Source: Amaranthus tricolor
Taxonomy: Eukaryota > Streptophyta > Magnoliopsida > Caryophyllales > Amaranthaceae
Direction: 5' to 3'
DNA: 64,000 nt
Assembly (NCBI RefSeq): GCF_026212465.1
Contig: NC_080062.1
Location: 9,826,238-9,890,237 of the forward strand
The position numbers and the translations under genes were made by a program. Shown piece by piece: positions 9,636 through 21,265 of this stretch. A model generated the notes under the pieces. The model was not told the DNA's origin. It saw nothing but the letters and a program-made list of their open reading frames with translations, and ran no database searches. Each line of letters begins with the position of its first letter. The first letter of the stretch is position 1.

Positions 9636-12600
9636 AATTTGTGTACCTTTCTTGCTATCCATTTTGGAAATGTGGCTCTAGATGTAGATCCCATTTGTCC
9701 ACGCACTCTTTTCATTGCGCTGAAACGCATGGGAAAAGTAATACTATTTATATATATATAACACTTAATTAAATCAAATTGGTAAAATAATTAATATTAC
9801 GTACGTATTCAACAACAATTTGAATCTTGTGTTGCGAGGTGGGCTTTGAGGTTTTTGTAATGAGTCGAAGACGTGCACAGTGTTCGTTAAAGGACAAATG
9901 ATCAAAAGTATCCAATGCAAACTACAAACACAAATTTAAAATCAACAAATTAGAGATTAGGTGACTTTAAAAATCAAAAGATAAGTTCAATTTCAATAAT
10001 AAAACTTACTCTTCCCAATATGGAGCCAGAATGAATGTGTGTTTAGATGCAAGGGAGTTAGTCAAAGCAGTCTCAATGTATGCTCTGACCTGATCTGGAT
10101 CATTTCTACATTTACTACCCGAAATCGACTCCGGACAAAACCATCCAATTTTTATTGGAGGTTCGCAAGAATTTAGCTCCTCGTAAGCCGCACTAAACTC
10201 ACAAATAAGAGAATTTTGTTAGTAATTCGGTCATTAAAACAATTAAACGAACAACAATGCCTAACTTGTAAGATAATGAACATCACCTCATGTAGACATG
10301 GAAAAGAGCTACGTTCAGCATCTCTCCTCTCAAAAATTTCCCGATGTCACTAGGACCAATAATTACAAACAGGCTCTCTATAAAGCAGTATTGCTCCTTC
10401 AGTAGGGGCAAAATGATTGGGTCCTCCTCACTTATGCGAGATGCACAATAATGCAGCCATTTGCAATCTTGAGAGAGATCTTTTAGCTCCTCATCAGTCA
10501 AAATTGGAGTGCTTGGCATCGACTTTGACCCAGTCGACACCTTTGCTGAGGAACCGACCTCTCTCCAAGATCTCTTTGGACTCTTTTGCTATTTCAATTT
10601 ATACAATCAAATTAGTGTGAGCATGCAATTAAAAAAATAAAAATAAATAAGGTACAAATGATTCTTACCATGTTAGTGAATCGGACCCAAGCATATGGCC
10701 ATGTGACGAAACTACCTAGGGCGTCTGATAGTTTCTCAAGGCTCCATGCTGGCATTGGAATTGGGAGTGAGAAATCTTCAAACCCCTTTACAATAGTCTC
10801 CACGGCCACACTGATGTGGCCACTTATAACAGGCATTGAATGCACTGTTTGGCCCTCTTTATTTGGCTGGGCCACACCATATGCAACCTCAGTTAAGTCG
10901 CCATCACTAGCAACACCTAACTGAGGCAGCAAAAGAGAACAAGGAGTCGCCTCCTGAAAAGTGTGTCGTTTAGTATAATAAGCATCATAATAAAATATTA
11001 ATTACGCGTTGCAATTTAAATTAATAAGTGCTTACATATTTAAAAACTATGTACCTGTAGCACTGGCTCCGGAGTTGGCTCCGGATTTTGAGAAACAAAG
11101 TTTATGTTCTCCGGTGTGGTGTTTTCCCCTTCAGGGGTATTAATAATGAGCTGGGGTGCTACGGGGGTAATGGGCTCGGGTGTTGGCTCGACCAAAGCGT
11201 TAGCATCCCCATGTTGACTTTCCTGATCCTCGACAATCAGGTTTGCCAAGTCCACAATGGGTGCTCCCATCTTCTGCAACACGGCGGCCAGCTTGGCGAG
11301 AACGTCCTTCGTAATCTCCGCTCGGAGGGTTGCTGCTTCTTCCCGCAGTGCCGTTAGGGATTGAGTAGCAACACACTCTTTGCCGAATGCAATCTGTAAC
11401 CCCACGCGGACGCCTCCTTTTCCGACTACCCGCCCACTGTGGTCTTTCCCTAAGACCATATGTAATGCGTCAACATTGTCTCTTGGGGTGAACTCCCCCG
11501 TAGCTTCTTTTTCCTTCCAGCCCATCTGTTCAAATAAAAAGTGACATATATAGCAATTAGTATAAGTACATCAAAGCCAAAGAATACAAAACAAATGAAG
11601 AATATACTTAATAATTTCAAAACTCACCACAGCATCAGCAACCTTCTTCGTTCCCGGATCATTAATGGTAAATTTACCACTTGCATCTCGGGAATAAAGC
11701 CCGCAATACCAATCACGCACCCGATCTCCAGCAAGATTCACGGATGCGGAGGTAGTCGTAGATGAGGGCGTGGATGAACTTTGATTGGGGTATAAACCCG
11801 CATCCACCCACTCTTTTCGGACCTCATCGTACGTTTTTTGGCCTAAGCGATGGTAAAACTTCCTTTTGCTTGCAGAATCAGAAGCTTTACCACGCTTTTC
11901 CTAATTAATCAATAGAAAGCGAATGTCATGTATTAGTTTAATGACTGAATCAAAAGAAGTAAATTCAAATTGGTAAACTATAATATAATATGAAATACTT
12001 ACAACTTCTATGGGAGTTGTTCTTTTGGCAACAAAGGCCTCCCAATCCCTCTTCATTATGTGACCCCATATTTCATAGGGCATCTTCGAAGGTGCTTGCT
12101 CTCCACCTTCGTTCCCCGTTTTGAACTTTTTGGTCGTACAGGCACGGCTCTTCGTAATCCAGCCAGTTACTAGCTTGGATTTGAAATCTCTGAATCTTTC
12201 AGCAACAGCTGAAAGAAACACATTCTTCTTGTCCTCATCGCTCTCGATGTGGAAAAGATTCTAGAAAAAAAATTATATTTATTACTATCAATCAAATTAA
12301 TTTTAAAATGAAAATAAATGAGTAAAAATAGTAAAGTTGCTTACCACAGTATCATGCCATAGAGAGTTCTTCAAACCCTCTGGAACCTCGTTCCATGCGT
12401 GCAATATGGAAAGCTTGCGGATACATAGACCCACTTGTTTTCCATATTGCCTACGCCATTTTCCGCAGGGTTGACCCAATGCATTGTATTCCAAATGCAT
12501 GGGTTCTGTGACTTTGAGGTTTTTTGTAGGACCTCGCCCTTTTCTTTTCTTACTGCTGGTAGTGGTGAGAGCATCCAGTCTTCAGTTTCAAAATCATTGT

Positions 12601-13072
12601 CAATTGGTGGAGCGTCTTCAGCCATACGCTCGTATCTCACAATTTGGTCTTCTTCGCTGTCACTACTACGATGCTCATTATCCGAGGTCTCAATCTCGGG
12701 GACAATTTCATCTCTGAATAAATGCATTGTATATCAGTACCTGAAAGAGTATGAATAGAAATATATTAGAACATAAGCTAAGTAATATTAAGAATATGAC
12801 AAACAATTCTAATACGTTCAACACAATAATATATAACAAATAGTGTTATGTGCAATGTTTCATGCAAAACAAAACAAGTGCCAAAAAAAACTTTAAAAAG
12901 CTTTAAATTCATACCTTGGGAATCACTTAATTCAAATGTATTCCTTCCGTGTGATCTACACACATATAACCAACATCTACATCATCTACATCATCTTGAT
13001 CCACTGATTTTGGATAGATAAAGGGAGGGGAGTCTTCAAAAGCATCATATTCTTCCTCATCCTCAACATCAC

Positions 13073-13470
13073 CTACACAACAATAGACCATTTTTTATCA
13101 AACGGGTCGACAATGTAGAATACTTGCTTGGCTTGTGTAGCTAGTATGAATGGCTCCTCACTATCACGCAAACGAGCTAAGTCTACAAGAGTAAATCCAC
13201 AAGGGTCGTCATTTTTAATGCATCGTCGATTATTATCTACCCACTTACATTTGAAAAGACCAATATTGAAAGTAGAGTAGTCAAGCTCCCATATTTCATG
13301 TACCCGCCCGTAGTATACCAATTTAGCATCAACCGGCGCTTGATCCTTCGCACTCGCGTAAAATGTAGATGACGCCAAAATAGAAATCCCACTATTCTGT
13401 AGATACGATGACTTCTTGTCTTGACCCTCAGTCCAAAATGTGAAGCCATTGACATCGTAACCCTCAGTCC
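13073..13470 (-). pseudogene. DUF4216 relic of the CACTA TNPD-type gene
   Basis: The minus strand reads YYGRVHEIWELDYSTFNIGLFKCKW and later ILATQAKQVFYIVDP, then W. This is the DUF4216 signature found at the C-terminal end of plant tnp2-type CACTA transposases. A second, overlapping frame carries FGLRV and VGFLF pieces, so the region has frameshifts. No Transposase_21 or DUF4218 sequence is found upstream (13.5-15.0 kb), so the catalytic gene is deleted. Confidence 0.72.
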
Positions 13471-15009
13471 AAAATAATTAATAATGTTTTTTAAGATTGT
13501 TAATGATGACTTGTAGGTGATTACTTTATAACTATAATTGGTCACTTTAGAATTGCTACAAATTATTTGAAGGTACTTAAACTCTTTGATTATAATAATC
13601 TTTCTAAAAATTTTTTAAAAAAATAAAATTTAAAGTTATAATTGACTTTAATATACATCAAATTATATAACCTAATAGTGATCTTATTTGAAAATTTATG
13701 ATACTAGCTACAAACTAGACGTAGAGTACAAACAAGCATAAGTCCAATTCACCCTTAAAATCCGGTCTAGTGGCTTATCAATAAACTCCAACAACAACAT
13801 AAACGAATCATACAATATTAAACGAACAAGAAACTTAAAAATCAAAAATACTTTCTGAACAAAAAATTATTTACTCCACAAATAATAATATACTAGTATT
13901 ATTTATCAACTAGGAGTATTATTATTTTGTATTAACTATATATTAGAAATAACATGAAAAATAAGAATGCAATATTAATATTTTCATATTAAAATTTCAC
14001 CTATTTCCCTAACCCTCAAGCAAATAAATACAATCATTAAAATACTAGATACTCACTTCAATTCAAAACAATTATTTCATTTATGTAAAATCAGTATTTT
14101 ATGTAAAATCTATAAGTTGAAACATAGTAAAGTAAAATTTTATTTAATTCGTTAAAATTTAAATTTTATTAATATTAATTTTTAATAATTTTTAAAACAT
14201 ACACAACTAAAAATATTTAAAATCGAATTAATTAAATCAGATAAATTGTGAAAAACAAATATGACAACAACAAGAACAGAAGCAAATTTAAGCATTTAGA
14301 CAACAACAAGAACAAGAACAGAAGCAAGGATTTACAACAACAAGAACAACAAGATTATATTCGATTTTTTACAACAAGAATAAGCAACAAGAACAACAAA
14401 GTAACAAGATTTTTTACAAGAACAACAACAACAAGAAGATGAACAGAAACATAATTATATTCGATGAACAGCAACAAGAACAGCAACAAAATTCGAAGTT
14501 GGTTCAAAATAAAAATAAGGTAATTAATTTAGGTTTTTTTTAGATATTTATCACACGTACAGTAGATGAACAGAAGCAACAAGAACAACAACAAAACAGA
14601 AGCAACAAGTATGTTTATGAAAATTCGAAGTTTGATGATGAACAAGAACAGAAGCAAGGATTTACCTTCAAAACACAAGTTTGATGATGTACAGTAGATG
14701 AACAGAAGCAACAAGAACAGCAACAAGTTTGTGAAGATGAATAGCAACAAGTTTGTGAAGATGAACAACGACAACTTTGTGAAGATGAACAGCAACGAAC
14801 ACAAATGAAGATGAATAACAGCAAATAAATAAAACAGCGTTTGTGAAAATGAAGATGAACACAAGAAACGAACACAAATGATGAAGATGTAGAAGAGGAA
14901 CGAAAAGCAAATGAAGATGAAGCGTTTTTTCAATGAACAACTGTACTGTATAACGTATTTGAGAAGATATGCGAAATAAAAAGAAACTGGCGGGTTTTTG
15001 TCCAACGGT
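13471..15009 (-). other. CACTA 5' region: AT-rich DNA and CAA/AACAG-rich low-complexity repeats
   Basis: Positions 13480-14230 are AT-rich with no gene seen. Positions 14250-14960 are made of short degenerate repeats built from ACAAGAACAGAAGCAACAAG-like words, about 35-40 bp apart. ORFs here on either strand (poly-Asn/Lys on plus, Phe/Leu/Cys on minus) are products of the repeat and not called. In an intact element the first transposase exons would lie here. Confidence 0.6.
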
Positions 15010-15298
15010 CATTTGCTGCGGTTCACAACAAAACCGGAGCAAATAATCTAATTTCGAAGGGTTACTTGCTGCGGTTGTGGAAGAACCGGAGCAATTAAGC
15101 TAATATTGAAGGGTTATTTGCTGCGGTTGTGAAAAAACCGCAGCAATTAATGCATGATGCTAGGGTATTTGCTGCGGTCAAAGGGTTAACCGAAGCAATT
15201 AGAGTTGTTTTTTTTTAATACGTTTTCCTATTTTTTGCTGCTAATACACAAAAACCGCAGCAAATAATGAGCAGCAAATACATTTTTTTCCACTAGTG
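15010..15298 (-). repeat. CACTA right TIR and subterminal repeats
   Basis: Repeated TTTGCTGCGGTT and its inverse are interleaved with GGGTTA spacers. The block ends in TTTTTTCCACTAGTG, the inverse of the left TIR. Confidence 0.88.
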
Positions 15299-15301
15299 TA
15301 A

Positions 15302-16276
15302 GTTTGATTGAATGGCCTATACGTGTTGAGGATAATGTAAAATTATGATTGAGAAAGCTTTCAACGGTTTTTTTTAATGAATGAATGATAACTTTGGGAC
15401 TCTATAAAGGTTTTATTGATGGTAAAATGTGAATTAAGAAAAAAGGGATCAATTGGAAGTTTAAAGAATACTTAAATTGTGAGAGGTTTGACTTTGTAAG
15501 TGAAGAAATGTTTGGTTATTAAAAGTTATAAAAAAAAGGGGGGGAGGGGGGGGGGGGATTGTATGGAACTATTAATGGTAAAACATGAGTATAATAGAAT
15601 AATGGTTTACAAAAAAAAATACGAATTTGAATGTCTAAAGGTTATTGAAGTTATTTCGGATAAATTTGTTATGGAATTTGAAGTTTTAAGCGTTAAATGA
15701 AGATTAGGGTTATAAATGTTATAATTTAAAGTAAGTTGACAATGATCGAGTTTGAGTTATCAAAAGTTGATAGAAAAATGATTGTGAATATCTTTAATGA
15801 ATATGAGATTCAATAAATGACTTAAGGTATTCATCTCAAAGTATCTCGGGAGTTATAAAAATTTTAATTAAAAATTTAATTGTAATTGGGAAACAACAAG
15901 TAAGTTGATGATTTAATATCTCAAACTAAGGATATAAAAAGGTTGAAATGACCAAATATGTAATTAAAGGTATAAAAGATTTTGAAGTAAGGTGGTTGAT
16001 TTAAAGTACATGTGAACGGTTCACGTAAAGTAAATCGAGGTTGAAGTTTCAAATTTAAAGGTTGGGAGTAATTCAATTGAGGTTAGTTGTGTTACCAATA
16101 TGTAATTCATTTTATGTGATTGAAAATTTATAGATGTAGTATGTCTTGAATCAAAGTTGGGGAGTAATTAAAGTTTATTTAGTTCTCATTTCACGAAATT
16201 CGACTTATATATTATGAAGGATGATCAGAAGTGTAGGTATAATTTCAGAGACGAAATTATTTTAAGTTGGGGAGAA
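15302..16276 (+). other. Gypsy 3' non-coding region, right half, ending in PPT-like GGGGAGAA
   Basis: No ORF is supported. A G-rich run lies at 15537-15557. The phrase AGACGAAATTATTTTAAGTTGG followed by GGAGAA just before 16277 is the usual form of the gypsy polypurine region before the 3' LTR. Confidence 0.65.
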
Positions 16277-17340
16277 TGAAATAGACTACATTTAATAAAG
16301 TTTAATTATAAGTTTATTAAGCTGATTGAGGTTATTAAGTAAGTTAATTCGAGTAATAATATTATTATTTTGATAATATTGACTCAAGTATTTGATTTGT
16401 TAACATTTTCAAGAAAGAGGTATATTTTATTTAATGTATAAAATTCGTATAAAGAATACTTCGATAAAAGAGTATTTTGATTATATTTTATTAATTGATT
16501 TCTATCTTATCTTTGTAAAAATGAATTTAACTAAAGTATTGAAAAATAAATTCGTAAATTCAATCCTTATTCATACTACCAATTACTTATTTCATAAATC
16601 GCCTATTATACCCTTATAGCATGTCTTATATAAGACTGTCTTACGACGAGACGACTTTAATAGAATATAACGGGTCAAAGCCAAAAATAAACCCATTTTA
16701 CCATCTATAAACCGACATACCTCTTCCCTCACATTGAAATTCAATCGACACACTCCTTGCTGTCGCCTGTCACATTCAAAACCAATACGCCTCACTTCCT
16801 CACCCTCTTCCCCACGGCTGTTTCTCCCTCCTCAACAGCCCTTGCTCATTTTCTCCTCCACCAGCAGCTGCCTCCTCCTCCACAAGCAGCAACTGACACC
16901 TCCCTGTCCTCCACAAGTAGCAGGCGGCAGCAACTAGCCGTGATCCACCCACCTAGCAGCAACAACTGCTGCTTTGTGCCTCCAAACAGCAACAAGCTGC
17001 TGTGATGCTAGCCCCACGCAGCCTTCCTTCACCATCACACACGGTGGGCCGCACCACCATACCAACTCCTTCCTCTTCCTTCAATGGTGATTGAGGTAAT
17101 CCACAAACTATTCTATTTAAAGTATTAATTTAATGTTTTAAGGTAGTTTGGTATTTGTGGATTCAATTTGGGTTTTTGATTTAAATTTAGGTATCAACTT
17201 GAATTTAATTAGAGTATATGAGTTTAATTAGTAATTGAGTTCTTGCTAGTGTTGATTAGAATTGGTTATTTAGGTTATTTGAGTTCTAGTATCAAATTGA
17301 GTATTTGGGATTCTGAAATTTCAGTTCATAAACTGAACTT

Positions 17341-17870
17341 TCTGTTTTGGCCATTTTAGGGATGGTTCTGATTGTTTTTGGGTTCTTATATCTTCTTGAG
17401 ATTTGTAGAACTGTGAGTCGCAGTCGTGTGGGCACTTGAATCACCCCGAGATGAGTTCGTATGAGGAAGTTATGTCCAAAATACTAGAAGACTGTCATAA
17501 AGATCGACAATGAGGTTCCGTTTTATGCTGTACGAATTTGTGTTGCTGTTTTTGAAATAGTTAGAGTCGTTTTGGGATTTTGGTGTCTTCATGAGATTTG
17601 TAGAGCTTCGAGTCGCGATCCCGTGAACACTTGAATCGCTCCAAAATGAGTTTATATGAGAGAGTTGTATTCAAAATAGTGAAATACTAGCAGGCTGTTT
17701 TGGAAATCCATAACAAACCTTCTGTTTTGGCTATTTTGGGACTGTTCTAATTGTTTCTGGGTTTTAGTGTCTTAATAAGAATAGTAGAGCTCTGAGTAGT
17801 GGTCGCGTAGCCACTTAAATCATCTCATTTGGTTTCCGTATGAGTGAGTTACGCCTGTTTTAGTAAGAGG
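17341..17870 (+). repeat. Three diverged about 190-bp units inside the gypsy LTR
   Basis: The phrase TGTCTTCATGAGATTTGTAG with a following GAGTCG-type word, CACTTGAATC and TATGAG recurs three times. TCTGTTTTGGCCATTTT at 17341 returns near 17721. Confidence 0.7.
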
Positions 17871-18508
17871 TGTCCTAAAACCATTACGGGATTCCTAATT
17901 TGGGATCTAGAGATATGAAAATTAATTGGATAATTAAATATTTTTGGATGAAGTATTAGATTCTGTTGAGACTTTTGATTGTAGGAAGAATAAGGACCTT
18001 TGTGTTTAATCAAATACATTCTAATAGATTAAGGGTCTTGGTATACCCTTAAATCCTTGTGAATCTTGATATGTAAATATGGGATGGATGGACATTGAAT
18101 TTACGAAATTGGTGGAACATGGTTGTTTATAAGAATGTATTGGGTAATTGATATTCTTGAATCGACTGTGAGATTTTAAAGGTTAGAATGCTAGCATAGC
18201 TCTTGGTTAAGCTGCAGTCTTAGGAGGAGATGCAATGAGTTATATGAACCTAGTTTGTAGTATCGAACGCTTTGTTGTGATGTTATGTTTGTTATGCTTC
18301 TGGAGGCGACGTCATCGAGGAACCATTCTAGCTGTTAGCCGCGAATCGATCACGGCTCTTTGAAGCGTCTTGTTGGTGAGTAGTAACAGTCCCTTAAAAA
18401 GGGGTCTGGCCAGGCTACCATTTGTAAAATGTTTATTTAAAGTTTGTGAAATTTATATGAATGTGATAAATGTTTATGAATGATTATGCTGAGATTAATA
18501 TGGTCAAT

Positions 18509-19739
18509 GGATCGGGCTTGCGAGCTGGTCATTGACGGAGTTGAGGAACATGGTTCCCTACTCCCTGTTTTTGAAGCGAATTGTCATTGAGATATTGACT
18601 AGCTTCACCCGAGAGCGACATAGCCTTAGAGCTATGGGGCACCTCTCAAACTAGACTCCCTGTACGCACATAGATCTAGGGAACTGATGTTGCTTTTAAA
18701 CCTATGATATGAATTACTGTGTTTTGTTGTTTTGGATTGTTACTTCTCACTCAGTTTAATCTGACCCTCTGTTGTTTCCATCTTTTAGTTTATTACAGAT
18801 CGGAATCGGTCGGGAACGATGGGTTAACGGTGATTGAATAGCGTTCTAAGGTTGAATTTTGAGCTGAGCACGTGGGAACTTGTAGTTTTGTATTAGGTTT
18901 TTGGATAAATGTATATTAGACTTGGTTGTGTTGGTTATATTGGACTTGTAGGGAATTGTATGATTATCTTGTGTTTTAGTTAGATATTGATTTTGGGATT
19001 TAGCTGAGTTAGTCACGTTGAAGAGCTTGTGACCCCTTTGCTTGAGTTTTGGAAGTGTGATTTCAGTTTCTTGGGAAACGAACCCAGTAATGACCCTGTT
19101 TACCCAGTCAACGGTAAGTCGGGTTGTTACAGGATCGGGCTTGCGAGCTGGTCATTGACGAAGTTGAGGAACATTGTTTCCAACTCCCTGTTGTTGAGGA
19201 AAGTTGTCATTTAGATATTGACTAGCTTCACCTGAGAACGACATAGCCTTAGAGCTATGGGACACACCTCAAACTAGACTCCATGTGGCGCACATAGATC
19301 TAGGAAACTGATGTTGCTTTTAAACCTATGTTTTGTTGTTTTGGATTGTTACTTATCATTCAGTTTAACCTGACCCCCTGTTGTTTCCATCTTTTAGATT
19401 GTTTATAGATCGGAACCGGTCGAGAACGATGGGTTTGTTGAGTTGATTAGAGTTCCAAGGATGTTTTATTAAGCAGAACATGTGAGAATTTGTAGTTTTG
19501 TTTTAGGCTTTGGTAATTAAATATTTGTCTAGACTGTATTGGTTATGTTGGACTTTTATAGTGAATTTTATGATTACTTTATGTTTTAGATAGATGTTTG
19601 GATTGAGAACTAGTTGATTAGCTATGTTTTAGAGCTTATGACCCCTTTGCTCAAGTATTGGAATTGAGATTTGAGTTTCTTGGGAAATAAACCCTGTGAT
19701 GACTTTGTTACTCAGTTAACGGTAAGTTGGGTTGTTACA
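18509..19739 (+). repeat. Tandem duplication of the LTR 3' end
   Basis: Copy 1 is 18509-19131 and copy 2 is 19132-19739. Both start GGATCGGGCTTGCGAGCTGG and end GGTAAGT(C/T)GGGTTGTTACA. They differ by many substitutions and a short deletion, so the duplication is old. Confidence 0.88.
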
Positions 19740-19844
19740 TAACTGATATTGAATCCATGAGTAATTCAAAAGTTTTGGATTAAAAGTATCATATGCCTTA
19801 ATTAAAGCTGGCAAATCACTAGGAAATTCTCGAAATTGAATTGA

Positions 19845-21265
19845 CTAAAGAGAATTAAAAAGACTCAAATCCAAAATGTTCATGTCGGGACTAGAAGCCG
19901 GTTGGCAAACTAGCCTAATATTGAACCCATCTTGTGTTGCAACTTCATTAAATGCATGATTAGTTGTTAATATGTGTGGTCTTGCATTGTCTTGTTGAAT
20001 CCATATGTCTCTAACTCCATTTGTTGGCCATTTTGATCTGATTGCTGGTAGCACTTCAGCAATTAACTTTTCCCTGATGACATCCCTTGTGACTCTTGTA
20101 ATTGCTTTCAATTTTGGTGTACCTATTGGCCTGTTGCTTGAACGTCTGATTTGCAATTTTGTCTCTGTAAAAGGGAAGTGCCTATTTTTCCATCCCACAA
20201 TATGTCCCCATTAGTGTTAACAAGTGGCCTAGCAACAGCAGGTATGAACATGACCTTTCCTATGAAATTCTTGTTTGAACACACCTATATGGCTCTTCCT
20301 CTTCCCATGTGAATAGGTAAAATCGTTGTGTCTCTCTGCTCATATTAAACCATTTTTCATCAATGTGTACGACGTTGTACATCAAACAGAATTTCGATAA
20401 TGTGTTAATAGTAGGCAGGATAATTTGAGACAAAATGAAGTTAAGTCGCCTAAGTTTGTGTTCATGTGAAAGCTTTGGTTTGATGGAATTTTTGTGCAAT
20501 CTAAGATCTCCTGCTTTTAACATTCTATATACTCGCGAATGTCCCATTTTCATTTCATTAGCAATTGACCTAATTGTTATTCTTTTTTAATTGGGATGGC
20601 ATTAAGTGTATCTATGTTAAAAACATTTTTTTTCCTTCCTACCCTCTCTCTCTTTTTGTTACTAACATCAATAACATTAACATTGGCCATTGTATTTTTG
20701 GCATTCTCCTAAAGTCTTCAAACCGTCCACCGTGAAACATTTTGTGCAAGTGCAGTTTCCTTTATAGATCCCTTAGGCAATGTTCTAGTTGGTGGTTTAC
20801 AAAAACAACTTAACTTTTAAATAATTAACTTTTTGGATTCAATGCTTATTTCCCTACTTCGGGTCTGTGCTTGTTTTGCTTCAGCTTCATAAAAATCTGA
20901 TTCTGGTTGTTCATTGGTCTGTGGTTCTGGTTCATTAGTCTGTGGTTCTGGTTGTGCTTCTTGAAATTCTAGTTGAGGTTGTTCATTTGATTGTGCTTCT
21001 GGTTATTGTTCATTAAGTTGTTCATCATGTTCATTAAACTGTTGTAATTGGTTCATTTAGAGGCTAAAATTGTGCTTGTTGTGGGTTTAATGAGGTTGGC
21101 AAGTAATTACACCCAAGTTTTAGCTGATATCTACATTCCCATATGTTTCACTTGTGTACTCTTCATAAATATCATAATCATTCATTATATCAAGGTTTTC
21201 AAAGTAAGAAATGACTAGCTCCATGTCTGGGTCGAAATTCTCATCAAGGTTTGCATTTTCATCCA
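19845..21265 (-). pseudogene. Mariner-like (plant MLE) transposase, degraded
   Basis: From about 21265 downward the minus strand gives an acidic N-terminus (MDENANLDENFDPDMEL), then a stop, a helix-turn-helix piece (LPKGSIKETALAQNVSRWTV), RMLKAGDLRLHKN, the first catalytic-Asp region HIDEKWFNM with EEEPYR, and the second region IWIQQDNARPH. It ends with QPASSPDMNILDL, the third catalytic region of plant DD39D mariner-like transposases. Several stops and frameshifts (for example near 21100, 20815 and 20230) break it into at least four frames. I found no terminal inverted repeats. It directly follows the gypsy LTR (about 100 bp apart). Confidence 0.85.

Larger units (their letters stand above)
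7461..12727 (-). pseudogene. CACTA accessory gene: Transposase_24 (TNPA-like) region joined to Ulp1-type C48 protease (degraded)
   Basis: Read from 12727 downward, the exon pieces give an acidic N-terminus, then GKWRRQYGKQVGLCIRKLS, GWITKSRACTTKKFKTG and, near 11430, ALHMVLGKDHSGRV. These are typical of the Transposase_24 family of plant En/Spm elements. Pieces at 10932-10612 and 10540-10283 follow (GEMLNVALFHVYMR). Further on is a Ulp1-like HWILL (about 9911) with FDSL (about 9860), then WIARK before a large intron, and final exons at 7651-7730 and 7461-7562 ending KDKIAVHLANICP and TGA. Defects: a frame change near 12540, and at 7720-7728 the expected catalytic Cys position reads TAC (Tyr) followed two codons later by TAA. 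The SUMO-protease-like activity is therefore probably lost. Exon joins are approximate. Confidence 0.72.
6924..15298 (-). mobile_element. CACTA (En/Spm-type) DNA transposon, 8375 bp, non-autonomous
   Basis: The left end reads CACTAGTGGAAAAAACAT. The right end is the inverse of CACTAGTGGAAAAAAATG. A 3-bp TAA duplication flanks it (6921-6923 and 15299-15301), the diagnostic size for CACTA elements. Both subterminal regions are full of a TTTGCTGCGGTT motif in both orientations. Genes read on the minus strand. A DUF4216 relic and a Transposase_24/Ulp1 gene are present, but the large TNPD/tnp2 transposase is missing, so the element would need help from elsewhere to move. Confidence 0.93.
6017..19739 (+). 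mobile_element. Ty3/gypsy chromovirus remnant (pol C-terminus, 3' region, 3' LTR), split by a CACTA insertion
   Basis: The gypsy parts are the pol C-terminus (6017-6357), a non-coding 3' region (6358-6923 and 15302-16276) and a long LTR (16277-19739). The two halves of the 3' region are separated by an 8.4-kb CACTA element with a TAA duplication. The chromodomain-like pol end and LTR of about 3 kb fit the Tekay/Del chromovirus lineage. The left part of the element is hidden by the Sirevirus insertion or lies outside the window. The gypsy element is the oldest layer of this nest. Confidence 0.8.
16277..19739 (+). repeat. Gypsy (chromovirus) 3' LTR with internal and terminal duplications
   Basis: The start is the TG at 16277 following GGGGAGAA. 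One LTR-like end (GGTTGTTACA) occurs at 19131 and a second at 19739. The segment 18509-19131 is repeated as 19132-19739, so the LTR carries two tandem copies of its own 3' end. A further set of three diverged units of about 190 bp (17341-17870) contains GAGATTTGTAGA...GAGTCG. ORFs in the CT-rich part (16734-17005) have no recognised domain. The exact left boundary is inferred. Confidence 0.7.

Noticed and set aside
14248..15042. ORFs on both strands in the CACTA 5' region
   Set aside because: Low-complexity repeats give open frames on both strands; no family match.
16734..17005. Two overlapping Pro/Ser-rich ORFs in the gypsy LTR
   Set aside because: CT-rich leader-like LTR sequence without domain or intron structure.
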